Position numbers and translations under genes: made by a program. The notes under the pieces are model-generated. The model saw nothing but the letters and a program-made list of their open reading frames with translations, did not search any database and was not told the origin of the DNA. Shown here in pieces: positions 30,045-40,471 of a stretch of DNA of 64,000 nucleotides (position 1 is the first letter of the stretch; every line of letters begins with the position of its first letter). Source of the DNA: Toxorhynchites rutilus septentrionalis (taxonomy: Eukaryota; Arthropoda; Insecta; Diptera; Culicidae); contig NC_073744.1 in assembly GCF_029784135.1 (NCBI RefSeq), positions 105,233,266-105,297,265 on the forward strand. Direction: 5' to 3'.

Positions 30045-31955
30045 AGCAGAAACTTTGGCGGTAATTATGCTGCTCAGTATTTTGTACAGACTCGATAGGC
30101 ACGTTATCGGTCTGTACTTTGATGGGTTCAATGTGTTGCTGTCTTTCGGGAGGAGGAAGGTGACGCCACGGGTGGCGAATTCAGGAAGGTTGTGTGGGTC
30201 ACGTAGCACCTTGTTGAAGCACTCAGCTATCTTTGGATGTGCGACGGTCAGCTTCTTGTGCCAAAAGTTCTGGACACCATCGGGGCCCGGTGCTGCCCAG
30301 TTCCTCAGGTACCGCGAGGCTTCGCGGACATCGTTCTCTCCGACGATGATAGCTGGCATCTCTCCAATTTCACCACAACTCTCCTCCTCCCGTCTTAACC
30401 ACATTTGCCCTTCGCGATGTTGTACTGGGGTTTCCCAAATACCAGCCCAGAAGTTCGTCACATCGCTAATATCTGGCAAACCTTCGCGGTAGTCGGGCTT
30501 CTCGTCGCTAATGTGGTCGTAGAACGCTTTTTCGTTATCTCTGAACATCCGATTTTGTTCCTGGCGCTTTGCAGAGTCAGAGTAACGTTTCAGCCGTTTA
30601 GTTAGGACGCTCAATTGCTGTACCAGTGTGTCGAGTTTTTCCGTCAGCTGGTGAGCTCCCAGCTGGCGAAGTTCAGTAGGCCGCACGATCACAGTAACTT
30701 GGCGACATAATTTCACCGATCTGCTGCCTCTTTTGTACGCCATCAGTCTTCCAATTGCGGCGCGCTTGTTTAGGATCCGTTGTTCCAATCTCCTTCGCCA
30801 TGGAGGCTCACGCCTTTCACGGAGATATTGGAGCAGCCCGTCTCTTGGCCTAATACGGTATCCTAAACTTTTGGCGGTCGCCACAGCAGCACAGTAAACT
30901 TTCAGTTGCAGCTCCTCCATGTTCTCAGCATCAACCAAGTGCAGCGGAAGAACGTGCTCGTTCATAAGCTTTACTGCACTTGTCAGCCTGCGGAAATGCT
31001 GCAACTTCGGGATCCTGGGGCGCGACAAAGGGTCCGTGTCGCGGAACTGTGAGATCGCCTCATCGTAATGGAAGACCAGATCGCGTTGTAGTTGTTGATC
31101 TGGCTGTGGATCTTCCGGCTCAGGGGGTTGTTGTACTGTGGCCTCCACTGGTGCTGATTCGCGTGCCCCACTCGCGAATGAATTGCTCAGCCGTACTGAA
31201 CTTCGTCTCGACACATCGCTTGCTCTGCTTGTTCTGGAGCTTAGTTCTCTCTGCATCTGCTGCTTGATCTCGTCGACTTGCGTTTGGGAGAGCATATTGT
31301 TGCGTACAATCGCTCTACGCCTCGCGTTCATCGCGTTTTGGTCAAGCCTCCCGACGAACTCTGGATACGCTTCCTCGAACATTGCGAGTATTCGAGGGCG
31401 TCCGCTCATGTCCGTCTCCAAAGCAGTGCAGATGTAATAGGCGCGGATCACGAATTCATTCATTCGTGTGTCCACATGATCCGTCGCCTAGTAGTACCCA
31501 CAAGTGTGGACGACTGTCGTCTGACAGTCGCAACACGCCTCGTAGGCGCAGCGTTTCGTTGGTGATGTCGATGGCTGCTGTTTCCGTGTGGCGGTAGCTC
31601 TCCGGGTTGAACCCGGCTGGTGGCCCGCTCTTGCACATCGCCCTCCAGCCGCTGGCCGCTCGCTCTTACGCCCGTTCCAGGACCAGCTCCAGTTCGGGGA
31701 CCCTCCTCGGGTGATCGCATTCGTAGTATTCGTCTTGACCTTAGCTCCATTGTCTGGGTGTATCTCCTTTGCCCGGGAGACAGCGGGTTGGCAAGGCCTC
31801 CATGACCCGTTCTCGGAGCCAAGACCAGGTGTGTGTTTCCAGTTCACGCCCGATCTAAAAATGTCGTCATATGATCTTCGTGGAGGCGTGAGATAGGAAC
31901 ATTTGAGACCAACAGCTCCTACCCTAGTGTTGATCCCCATTTGAGAACCAATTTT
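30045..31955 (-). pseudogene. Second R4/Dong-like copy, truncated at its 3' end
   Basis: Minus strand. The N-terminal part (31822-31460) shares MRSPEEGPRTGAGPGTG with the copy at 5610-9275. A stop/frame break at about 31475 follows the IMWT motif. The next frame (31475-30045) has MNEFVIRAYYIC, SGRPRILAMFEEAYP and the first RT motif (GVTFLLPKDSNTLNPSKYRP). The sequence stops before the catalytic YxDD box. It therefore lacks the RT core, finger and nuclease. Loss of the 3' half is unusual, because LINE copies normally lose their 5' end. No TAA repeat is seen beside it. Confidence 0.85.
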
Positions 31956-32474
31956 GACGTAGGACTACGTCTAACCGGAAGATATAGGGGATGAAATGGA
32001 AATCTAGGCACTGAACAAGTAGGAAAAAATGCAAGATTTGGAACGCTTATAACTCGAGCATTTCTCAATAGATCGCGAAGGTTTTTGCATCAATTGATAG
32101 AAAATATATCTACGCATCAATCATAACGAATAACATTTCATTTTTCTTGAGATAAATAATTGAATAATTGTGAAATATCAAGCATTGTCAAAATGCACTA
32201 TGTGCCCATTTTTGATTGGTCCATTTTGTGCTCCTCAAATCGTACCGACCAAAACGGGCAACCAGCGGCAGCAGCGAAATAGAATGAAGCACGATTGGAA
32301 AGGAAAAAGAAAAAAATGAACGAAACATTGGTCGCAGTCTCACACATGCGTAATTCTCGAGCCAGCCAGTCAGCTTAAAAATCCCCGCTCCGCTGCCGTA
32401 ACGATCATTCTCGTTCAAACCGTACACCACATCGGTTCGCATCACAACACATCAACAAACCAACCCAAGCAGCC

Positions 32475-32890
32475 ATGTCTGGACATGGTAAAGGAGGAAA
32501 AGTGAAGGGAAAGGCAAAATCCCGCTCGAACCGTGTTGATCTGGAGTTCCCCGCAAGGGTAGCTAGGCCGAGCGCGTTAGTACCAGTGCACCAGTCCACC
32601 TAGCCGGCGTTATATAGTTTCGGCCGCCGAAGTGATCGAGTTAGCAAAGCTGCTCGTGACGATAAGAAAACCCGCATTCGGAACAGAACACATTCGGTTC
32701 GGTGGACATCAAGACAACAGGCAGTTGCAGCGAGTGGCGAGTGGCAAACGCAATCGCAAAACGGCATCAAGTAGTAGAAGAAAAAAGTTTGTTCTTTATA
32801 CAAACTTATCGAAATGCTTTTTTTCAAAACCACGAGTACTAAGTTTTCTAAATTGGAACCATTCCATAAAACAAGGCGCTTTTCAGGGCC
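32475..32890 (+). pseudogene. Histone H2A pseudogene B1
   Basis: Near-identical to A1. ATG at 32475 with MSGHGKGGKVKGKAKSRSN, then the same frame breaks, which shows that A1 and B1 were copied after the H2A had already decayed. It differs from A1 in a small deletion after GTGATCGAGTTAGC and in the loss of about 50 bp near 32805-32820. The 3' stem-loop is ggcgcttttcagggcc at 32875-32890, with one mismatch in the stem. It is not functional. Confidence 0.85.
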
Positions 32891-33650
32891 ATTAAACCTT
32901 CCAAAAAAGAGTTTAGGAAATACAGTTCAATGTTTTCTAAAACATTATCCAAAATAATAATAAAACACAAATTGATTTTTTCATAATTTGTTTGCCAGGA
33001 TCTGATGAGTATGTGAATTTGGCAGTTGTTCTGAGCTTATTGATATTTGGGGACTTTCCTGATTATTCAATTTTCACCAATTCTTAAATTGTTTCCAGAT
33101 TGAAAGTACAGTAATTTACAATTAGTTCGACATTTAGCTAATCGGACGGACATGTAATGCGACTTGTTTAGATGGACATTTTTGTAAACATAGAGATCCA
33201 AATTATGACCTCACATTGAAAGTCGACACTGTTCCACTGTCATCGCAAATGCTCAATTACAGGTTAAAATCGGCTCCAATGCGACACTGAGCGGCGCTTC
33301 GGCACGTCGCATTGAATGTAATTTACTGTCACAAAGCTGGATGGGAAGAAATTTTCCAACTGTGAAAGCTGTGGCGAGTGGCAACAAATCGCTAAACAGG
33401 AAGGTTCAGCCGAACAAGATGGGGATATCGAGTGATAACAAAACAATAAACTCTTTAGATTGAATATAATTTTGTGATCCTGAAAAGGACCCTTTTTAGC
33501 CTGCATGTGAATCCAACGAGCGAACAAATCGTAATGAATGTATTTTTTTGCCATCGCTCCCTTTTAACGCTCATTCGTTCGTCTCGTTGGACTCGCCCCT
33601 CTGGCTGAGTCTGCCGATTTATCTCTATCCTGTGAGTGTGTATCGCTAGA

Positions 33651-33659
33651 GTATAAAAC
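33651..33659 (+). promoter_or_regulatory. TATA box of captured H2A unit B2
   Basis: GTATAAAAC, about 75 bp ahead of the first H2A-like codons of B2, in a good position for a histone core promoter. Confidence 0.45.
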
Positions 33660-33724
33660 ACGCGGACCCCAAAAAAATATCATATTTTCTTTCAAACCGT
33701 AAACCCGTGTGGTTGTAAGGCATC

Positions 33725-34196
33725 GGTATCGTGGACGTAACAAAGGAGGACAAGTTAAGGGAAAGGAAAAGTCCCACTCGAACCGTGCAGGTGTGCAGTT
33801 CCCCGTAGGTGTATCCGCCAATTGCTCAGCAAGGGTAGCTAGGCCGAGCGCGTTAGTACCAGTGCACCAGTCCACCTAGCCTTCGTTATATAGTTTCGGC
33901 CGCCGAAGTGATCGAGTTGGCTGGTAAAGCTGCTCGCGACGATAAGAAAAACCGCATTCAGAACAGAACACATCAAGACAACAACAGGCAGTTGCAGCAA
34001 GTGGCGAGTGGCAAACGCAATCGCAAAACGGCATCAGATAGCAGAAGAAAAAAGTTTGTTCTTTATACAAACTGCTTTGGTGGCAAATCCAGAACAAGGC
34101 GGCATCGAGGGCGTTCGAAATGGCTTTTTTCAAAACCACGAGTACTAAGTTTTCTAAATCGGAATCATTCCATAAAACAAGGCGCTTTTCAGGGCC
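33725..34196 (+). pseudogene. Histone H2A pseudogene B2
   Basis: This starts with a changed N-terminus in which KGGQVKGKEKSHSNRAG and QFPVG are still readable (33730-33815). Unlike A1 and B1 it keeps NRAGVQFPVG in frame. It then joins sequence nearly identical to B1 (aagggtagctaggccgagcg on) including the EVIELAGKAARDD region at about 33905-33945. It ends with the stem-loop ggcgcttttcagggcc at 34181-34196. The hybrid layout suggests recombination between two H2A-bearing units. Confidence 0.75.
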
Positions 34197-34757
34197 ATTA
34201 AACCTTCCAAAAAAGAGTTTAGGAAATACAATTCAATGCTTTCTAAAACATTGTCCAAAATGATAATAAAACACAAATTGATTTTTTCATAATTTATTTG
34301 CCAGGATATGATGAGTATGTGAATTTGGCAGTTGTTCTGAGCTTATTGATTTTCACCAATTCTTAAATTGCTTCTAGATTGAAAGTACATTAATTTACAA
34401 TTATCTCGACATTTAGCTAATTGGACGGACCTGTAATGCGACATATTTAGTTGGACATGTTTGTAAACATAGAGTTCGGGGTCCAAATTATGACCCCACA
34501 TTGAAAGTCGACACTGTTCCACTGTCATCGCAAATGTTCAATTACAGGTTAAAATCGCCCCCAATGCGACACTGAGTGGCGCTTCGGCACGTCGCATTGA
34601 ATGTAATTTACTGTACAACATGTCACAAAGCTGCAAAGCAAAGCAAAGAAATTTTCCAACTGTGAAAGCTGTGGCGAGTGGCAAACGCAATAGCAATACA
34701 GGAAGGTTTAACCGAACAAGATAGGAATATCGAGTGATAACAAAATACAACACCAAA

Positions 34758-34773
34758 GGTTCTTTTCAGAACC
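34758..34773 (+). terminator. Perfect histone 3' stem-loop
   Basis: GGTTCTTTTCAGAACC, six-base-pair stem and TTTC loop, the same as 14315-14330 of copy A. The H2A body that once preceded it has been lost in this copy. Confidence 0.65.
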
Positions 34774-34948
34774 ATCAACATATTCATAAAGAGTAAACAG
34801 TAAACTGATCCGTTTTTCAGGTAGATTTTCAGGTTCACGCAGGAGAAGAAAATAAAACAACATATTTAAAATATATCTTTAACAAAAGCTGTCCCCTTTG
34901 TATAGTCCTACGTCACTCCGGTTATGTCCCCGACATTACCCACCCGTC

Positions 34949-35240
34949 TTTTTTTTTTATTTTATTTTATTTTATTTTTTTTTATAGAGGTGAGGAACGC
35001 TCTACCAGCCTTATCTGGGAAGGGTGAACCCAGACGTCGAGTGGGGATCACACCCACAAAAACCAAGCCCTCTACTCGTTGCCTTATTCCCCCTGGGACC
35101 ACATCTAGGCGACTACTTCAGGGGGCGGCTGTGCTCATGCACTCTTCGAGTTTTCAATGCTGACTAACGTTGTTCTTCCCGTTTTCTCAACATTTTTTCT
35201 CTCTATTCGCTTTTCATTCCACTGCGCTTATGTCCTCTTC
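34949..35240 (+). other. T-rich tract and LINE-like UTR sequence
   Basis: A T/TTTTA-rich tract (34949-34985) is followed by about 170 bp (gaggtgaggaacgctctacc...) that looks like UTR of a non-LTR element, then a T/C-rich stretch. I see no coding sense. It leads into the tandem repeats. Confidence 0.35.
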
Positions 35241-35249
35241 GCAGGCATC

Positions 35250-36010
35250 CATTTACCCGTCGAGACGTGTACCGATTAGGAATTGCCCTCCAACTTGACG
35301 CGCAACCCGTCACAGTCACCCTCGCGGGATTTCTCACCTGTCGAGACGTGCACCGATTAGGAAGCGCCCTCCAACTTGACGCGCGCCCCGTCACAATCAC
35401 CCTCGCAGGATTTCTCTTCCCAGCGGAGTGCCGATTAGGTAGTGCCCTCCTACATGACGCGCACTCCGTCACAGCTACTCTCGTGGGGTATACACCATTT
35501 TGATCATGGCTTCATCCTTCGCGGTGTTTCTCCATCCAGGCCACGATCAGGCGTTGCCAGGCAGGCATTTTGCTGTTCTCCGCGGCAGTATCCGGTTACC
35601 TGTCGAGACGTGCACCGATTAGGAAGCGCCCTCCAACTTGACGCGCGCCCCGTCACAGTCACCCTCGCAGGATTTCTCTCCCAGCGGAGCGCCGATTAGG
35701 TAGTGCCCTCCAACATGACGCGCACTCCGTCACAGTTACTCTCGTGGGGTATGCACCATTTTGATCATGGTTTCATCCTTGATGCTCGCTCCTTCGAGCG
35801 TTCGCGGTGTTCTTCCATCCAGGCCACGATCAGGCGTTGTCAGGCAGGCATTTTTCAGTCATTCGCGGCAGTATCCGATTACCTGTCGAGACGTGCACCG
35901 ATTAGGAAGCGCCCTCCAACTTGACGCGCGCCCCGTCACAGTCACCCTCGCAGGATTTCTCTACCCAGCGGAGCGCCGATTAGGTAGTGCCCTCCAACGG
36001 TACTACAGCC
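35250..36010. repeat. Tandem-repeat block, about 75-bp monomer in a roughly 290-bp higher-order unit
   Basis: The monomer contains accgattaggaa or gccgattaggta, then gccctccaacttgacgcgc and ccccgtcaca, then cctcgcaggatttctc or ctctcgtggggta. It occurs about seven times (near 35270, 35350, 35430, 35615, 35695, 35900, 35975). Alternating A- and B-type monomers and the spacer with ttttgatcatgg make a larger unit repeated about three times. It sits just ahead of a LINE ORF1 fragment, so it may be a 5' UTR monomer array. Confidence 0.7.
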
Positions 36011-36119
36011 GTCTCGATTGTTCATCTCTTATGGTCAGGCGTTATCCGCATGCTGGTCGGTCCTCCACTTCCGCTGTAGCTCGGACATGATATTTACGAT
36101 TGCACTATTTACTGCGTTC

Positions 36120-36310
36120 CAGGTGCCCTCGTCACGACACATGTCTGACATGTGCAGGAAATGCGGTGAGAAAGGGCATGTTGCGAGAGCTGCGTGAAGC
36201 AACCGAAATGCCTGCTCTGCAAATCAGGAGACAGTAGCGACCAAGCGTCAGGAAGGTTTAAGTATCCCTTCTACAAGAAGGCGTTAACAGATTCGCAGTA
36301 ATGGATATAC
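36120..36310 (+). pseudogene. LINE ORF1 zinc-knuckle fragment with ORF1/ORF2 overlap
   Basis: The plus-strand sequence reads MCRKCGEKGHVARA, a CCHC knuckle, then after one shift a second one (CLLCKSGDSSDQASG) and FKYPFYKKALTDSQ. This matches the end of ORF1 in R1-clade LINEs. The stop overlaps a new ATG (TAATG at about 36299-36303), the usual layout where ORF2 would begin, but only a few codons of it remain. Confidence 0.65.
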
Positions 36311-36329
36311 TGTTGAGAGCATGCACATT

Positions 36330-36640
36330 ACCATGCCGAGACGTATAGTCATAGTCTCAACTTTAGGCCCAAAGTTTTTTTTCCAAGGCATGTCAAGAAA
36401 ATTTCCAACCCGGGAAATCCTTGACTTATTGGGAATTGAACCCAATATCCAAAAGTTTCAACTTAGAACATAAAAGAGATCTGCTACAATCAGAAATAAT
36501 CGATATAACCATCTGATGAAAGATAGTTTACGACAATTCTGAATGAGACATCTGTACGATTCGGATTTTAATTGAAACCACGGTCTATTTCATATATGTT
36601 CTATATGTTCTGTATATGTTCTATCATGGACCCTACATAC
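36330..36640 (-). repeat. Probable 3' LTR of Gypsy-3 (partial)
   Basis: On the minus strand a purine tract (AAAGGAACGGGGG at about 36645) is followed by TGTAGGGTCC and about 300 bp of A/T-rich sequence. It has the position and start expected for a 3' LTR of the degraded gypsy element. Short repeats of tatgttct occur at 36595-36632. No second copy is in the window. Confidence 0.45.
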
Positions 36641-37329
36641 CCCCGTTCCTTTAATCACTTACAATACTTGAATCAGGTACTCGCTCAAGTAAGCTGGCTT
36701 ACATTGAATTCTTGATGGCCGCTCAATGCTCATGGCGTCCTTGCTTGGCCGTCCTTGTTAGTTGTTCTTCCGCATTGGTCTTGATTAGGGATTGCATTAC
36801 CGTGTTAAAATTTCAATAACCGGTTATCCGGTAATGAAAATTTCTTGAAGAAATACTTTGAAACCGGTGAAAAAATACTTTGAAATAAACTTTTTTCTTG
36901 AAGAAACGATTTTTTAATTAGTTTACAAAAAAACATACAATACTTTGCTACTACTTGGGGACACAAACAATGTTAATTTTGTCGTTTTCTGATCATAATC
37001 GGATCTCATGAACGGAATTTCCAGGAGAGAAAAACGCATGTTCATAGTTCAATGATGTTGGGCGTACAGTATGAAAATCATCGAATACCATTGTCATGTA
37101 TTTGCCTCTGATGGCCTCTGTTAATACAGTTAATAATTGATTACTGCAATCGTCGTTCAAGTTTTCTCTTGATGCTCAACTATTCTGCGGGTTCTGCATC
37201 GTCCAATGGATTTTTTCCCTCTTGTAGTCCAGCTACTGAAGTCTTAAGTCACGAACGATTTCTAATGCCTGCTTGATCAATGCATTCCGTGACATTTGAT
37301 AGAAGACGCCGAAGTCATTATGTCATGAT

Positions 37330-37923
37330 TAGGAATGGGCGCTCTTTAGAAAAAGATCGATCTTGACGAATTGATTTTCTAAACAGCGTAGGGATCGATC
37401 CACTGATTAAATCTGTACCAAAGAATCGATCTTTGAAAAACCAAATGTCTTTTTTACAATTTCTTTATTCACTCTAGATGAGAACCGTCTTTTCTTTAAG
37501 CAGGGAATACAAATTTTATATTTCTTTTCAAACATCAAAGACATTTAATTTTGTTACTCATTATGAAGTCCACAAAAAAATTAAAGCTCAGAAAAATTGC
37601 ATTTCCCAGAGCATTCATCTTGAAACGTAATGGAAATCATTAAATGAATTAATTGAAAATTATTACTAGAAATTCAACAACTGTTATTTGTATTACTAGA
37701 AATTCAACAACTGGTATTTGTTCAGAACTCCGCTAGCAAACATCCCATGGAATTCGTCCGTGCTACACTGAAAAAAAGATCCATAAAAAGTTTTTCTAAG
37801 ATCGGAAAAATCGGAAGAAAAAGATCGATTTTCGTGATTTTTTCGAGTACAAAGAATCGATCCAAAAAATCGAATTGGAAAAGATCGATCTTCTATAAAT
37901 CGATCCAAGATCGCCCAATCTTA
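37330..37923. mobile_element. Nested hAT-type MITE with GATCGAT-rich ends
   Basis: It starts TAGGAATGGGC and ends GCCCAATCTTA, with flanks GTCATGAT and GTCACGAC (6 of 8 bases alike). Both halves are rich in AGATCGATC-like palindromes. It lies within the old hAT transposase gene and occurs at the same place in the second hAT copy (45954-46551), so it inserted before the hAT copies separated. Confidence 0.7.
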
Positions 37924-37949
37924 GTCACGACCACGAGCAGAATGATTAT

Positions 37950-38150
37950 TCATATACGCGAACTAATCTGCCTATACAAAACGTTTATCCTTTCCTTCAG
38001 GGCTCCAAGCAGCTGCTTCGAAATTTCTGATAGTTGCTCCGATTGCTGTTCTAACATAAATTGCAATCCGACGTCAGGTTCATGAAGGGTGCAGTTTTTC
38101 CGCCATAGCAGTTCAACAGCGATGAGAACTGGTTCGAGGGCATCAACCAA
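37950..38150 (-). pseudogene. hAT transposase remnant
   Basis: The 66-residue frame DALEPVLIAVELLWRKNCTL then DVGLQFMLEQQSEQLSEIS and LLGALKERI resembles the insertion/dimerisation part of hAT transposases of the zinc-finger BED type (LEPVK.AT..L.R...LLTAD..L.FL pattern). It is a small piece of a protein normally over 500 residues, so the element is non-autonomous. The copy at 46578-46778 has the same limits. Confidence 0.65.
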
Positions 38151-38447
38151 TCCCTTTATCGCTGTCTGTTCTCCATCGCTGAAGCTTATCCTGTGTCTCG
38201 TCTTCAGATCGAGCAGCTCTGAAGCTGAAACTCGGAGGTCCTAGAATCGGCGCAACACTAACAGTTGTGTTTTTTCGATCATATTTTGATTCTCGAGTAA
38301 TATTTCGAAGCGGCATAAAGGCAAGTATTATTGTGAAAATTAAATTACCGAAATTACCGGTTATTGATTGTAAAATTACCGGTAATTCGGTAATGAAAAA
38401 CGACCCGGTATTACCGGTAAAACCGGTTAACAATCCCTAGTCTTGAT

Positions 38448-38920
38448 TGCGTTTCCCTTCGTCTGGTGTTGTCTAGTCTCTTCTCTCTGGAACTGGTTTC
38501 AGGTGAGCCACGTCTCGCTTCACCACACCTCTAAACCTTCCAACCGAACAATTTCATATTCATCTGGCTCAAATGTACTGGAGAGTATGTTCTATTTGAT
38601 CATTCGCTTTGCTACGACTATTTCTCTCTCCTTCAAAACCAATAGCTTAACTCCTCGCCAAGAATCACAGTATTCAGTATTTTCTTGGTCCAATCGCGAT
38701 CTCGTATCTCTTCTTCGTCAAAACGTTTTATATTTCGTTGGATTTCAGGAAGTTTATTTCGTAGAACACGGCCGAACATAAGCTTAGAGGGTGCTATGCC
38801 AGTTGTCGCATGAGGCGTTGATTTGTACATTAGAAGACAGGACCGCAAATCCCATATCCAGTCGGAGTTGTTTGTTTCTTGGCTGATCTTCAGATGCTTC
38901 AGTATGAACTGATTGGCACG
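38448..38920 (-). pseudogene. Gypsy-3 integrase C-terminal region
   Basis: The minus-strand frame (38848-38633) shows CLLMYKSTPHATTGIAPSKL and MFGRVLRNKLPEI, the end of the integrase core in Ty3/gypsy elements of the invertebrate type. Beyond it the sequence continues as decayed C-terminal pol toward the hAT insertion. The frame breaks at several points. Confidence 0.8.
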
Positions 38921-39211
38921 CTAAACCTCTCCATTTGCTTGCGGCCAATACAGTGTGGTTTTCTGCAAGTCAATGCCATATTGATGACAAACAAATTTCA
39001 GTTCTTCGCTGATAAACTGAGGTCCATTGTCAGAACGAATAATTTCCGGGATTCCAAATCTACAAAATGTTTCATGGAGTGCTTGAGCGGTTAGTTTAGC
39101 CGTAGTCTGCTTTATTACAACTGCCTCCGTAAACTTACTGTAATAGTCGTGATTGTCGTGACTATTACAGTGACAACGAATGACAAGACGGGAGTGGCCC
39201 CATGAAATCAA
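38921..39211 (-). pseudogene. Gypsy-3 integrase core
   Basis: The frame has DYYSKFTEAVVIKQTTAKLT, FCRFGIPEIIRSDNGPQFIS (second catalytic Asp) and YWPQANGEV (catalytic Glu missing its usual setting). The family is Ty3/gypsy, distinct from Gypsy-1 and Gypsy-2. The part before DYYSK is scrambled. Confidence 0.85.
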
Positions 39212-39874
39212 CTGCTATGACGCTACAGGGTTTTTCCGGCATTTTAGTTCGATGTAATGGCTCTGGAACCCCCAAAGTTCCAACTAAAATGCATTGTTTA
39301 CATTTGTTTACGCAATCTTCAGCTTCTCTGTCAATTGATGGCCACCACAGTTTTTGTCGAAGTCTTCGTTTCAGAGCGAATGCGCTTCATGACCCAACGA
39401 TAGCACTTGTTCACGCAAGAACGATGGAATTACCAAACGATCCCCACGAAGCAAAACTTCATCTACACTACATAGCTCATTAACGAATGGTTTCAATTTT
39501 TGTGGAACTTTATCCAAAGTGTTCGACTTGAGAGCTGCTAGAGTTTCCTGGAGTATTTCGTCGTTACGTGTGCCTTCAACAATTTCACCGAACTTTACAG
39601 CTACCGAACTAGCTCCGAACTAGTAAAATGTAAACCTTGTAAATACAACCGAAATCTTTCGACAGCCCAAACTAATAAAAGCGCCTCTTTTTCCATCTGA
39701 AAATATTTTTTTCTCTAGATCTTTTGGCACATTACTTGCATTAGCAATTACTCTAATTTGTCCCTAGTCGACTTGTAGGAGCACTGCTCCTAAGCCTGTT
39801 GGACTTGCATCCGTCATGAGCTTAGTACGATGTTTGGGGTTGAAAAATCCTAAAGTCTCAATCGATTGGAACAT
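39212..39874 (-). pseudogene. Gypsy-3 pol, decayed RNase H and zinc-binding region
   Basis: There are only scraps on the minus strand. Around 39480-39220 pieces of the pre-integrase region can be read (for example VLRGDRLVIPS, MNALQIVHEGHQG-like order is lost). Around 39870-39690 a short piece looks like the start of RNase H (TDASPTGLGAVLLQ). Many stops. It fills the gap between RT and integrase in the expected order. Confidence 0.6.
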
Positions 39875-40326
39875 TTATTTCTTTTTCTGCGTCCATTTAA
39901 ATGGCACATTCGATCTGAGTAGCTTTCTCAATCCATCCATTTTAAACGCAAGATGTGGAATAAACCTCCCCACATAGCAGACAAGACCCAAAAAACTATG
40001 TAATTCTGATACATTTCGAGGCTCTCGAAACTGTTGGATAGCTGCCAATCGACTTACCTTTGGACGAACACCAATAGCAGAGAGTTGATGACCAAGAAAC
40101 TCAACAGATTCAACGTTGTACACACATTTCGTTCAGAAGAATGCCATAATAAGACAATCTTTTCAATGTCGCTTCCAGCCTTTTGTCGTGTTCGATCTTA
40201 CTTCTTCCATAAACCATAACAACATCGATGTACACAATCACCCCATCGAGGCCCGCTATGATGGACTGCATCACTTTTTAAAACACCTCTTGCGCACAAC
40301 TTACCCCAGACATGAGGCGTTTGTAT
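39875..40326 (-). pseudogene. Gypsy-3 reverse transcriptase, downstream part
   Basis: It starts at 40326 with YKRLMSGVSCAQEVF. The catalytic box reads YIDV instead of YxDD, so the second Asp is lost. After a shift it continues with VESVEFLGHQLSAIGVRPK, FREPRNVSELHSFLGLVCY and GRFIPHLA, the RT thumb and connection. It ends at KWTQKKK. The preceding RT half is at 40472, on the other side of a 145-bp intron-like insert. Confidence 0.85.
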
Positions 40327-40471
40327 CTAATTGATACAAAAAATTGACCATAACATACCATTAGTACACGAAAAAACAAATAAAAACGAAACAAATTTAT
40401 TTCAGAAAAATTAGTCAATAAACAATCCTCTTCAAGAAAATAACAAATCTGTTCCAGAAATCATTCATTAC
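40327..40471 (-). other. Intron-like 145-bp insert with GT-AG ends in Gypsy-3 RT
   Basis: On the minus strand the RT sequence ...GLF plus two bases is followed by GTAATGAATG, and resumes after TTTTTTGTATCAATTAG. Removing the 145 bp restores the RT frame exactly within a split codon (phase 2). TACTAAT, a good branch-point match, lies about 40 bp ahead of the AG. I see no terminal repeat or target duplication. It looks like a spliceosomal intron; an odd insertion is the alternative. Confidence 0.6.

Larger units (their letters stand above)
31956..34948. mobile_element. Histone-bearing element, copy B (H2A fragments)
   Basis: The ends match copy A: GACGTAGGACTACGTC on the left and ...acgtcactccgg...CACCCGTC on the right, again between T-runs. 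The first 1.6 kb is nearly identical to copy A. It then carries an extra H2A unit (33725-34196) with its own upstream sequence, which copy A lacks or has lost. Four histone-type stem-loops are recognisable (32875-32890, 33476-33491, 34181-34196, 34758-34773). Confidence 0.75.
36786..38439 (-). mobile_element. hAT element, copy 1, with 8-bp TSD
   Basis: It begins TAGGGATTG and ends CAATCCCTA. The flanks GTCTTGAT at 36778-36785 and 38440-38447 are identical. Sub-terminal repeats of ACCGGT and CCGGTTA type fill both ends. The inside holds a transposase remnant on the minus strand and a second, nested hAT-type MITE. A close copy lies at 45377-47053. Such ends and an 8-bp duplication define the hAT superfamily. 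Confidence 0.9.

Noticed and set aside
12265..34948. The idea that 12.3-14.5 kb and 32-35 kb are functional histone genes
   Set aside because: All H2A frames carry stops and shifts, and the same defects are shared by both copies, so they are copied pseudogenes.
37747..38085. 112-residue basic ORF on the plus strand, repeated at 46375-46713
   Set aside because: It is read through GATCGAT palindromes of a nested MITE and opposite to the hAT transposase remnant; no domain.
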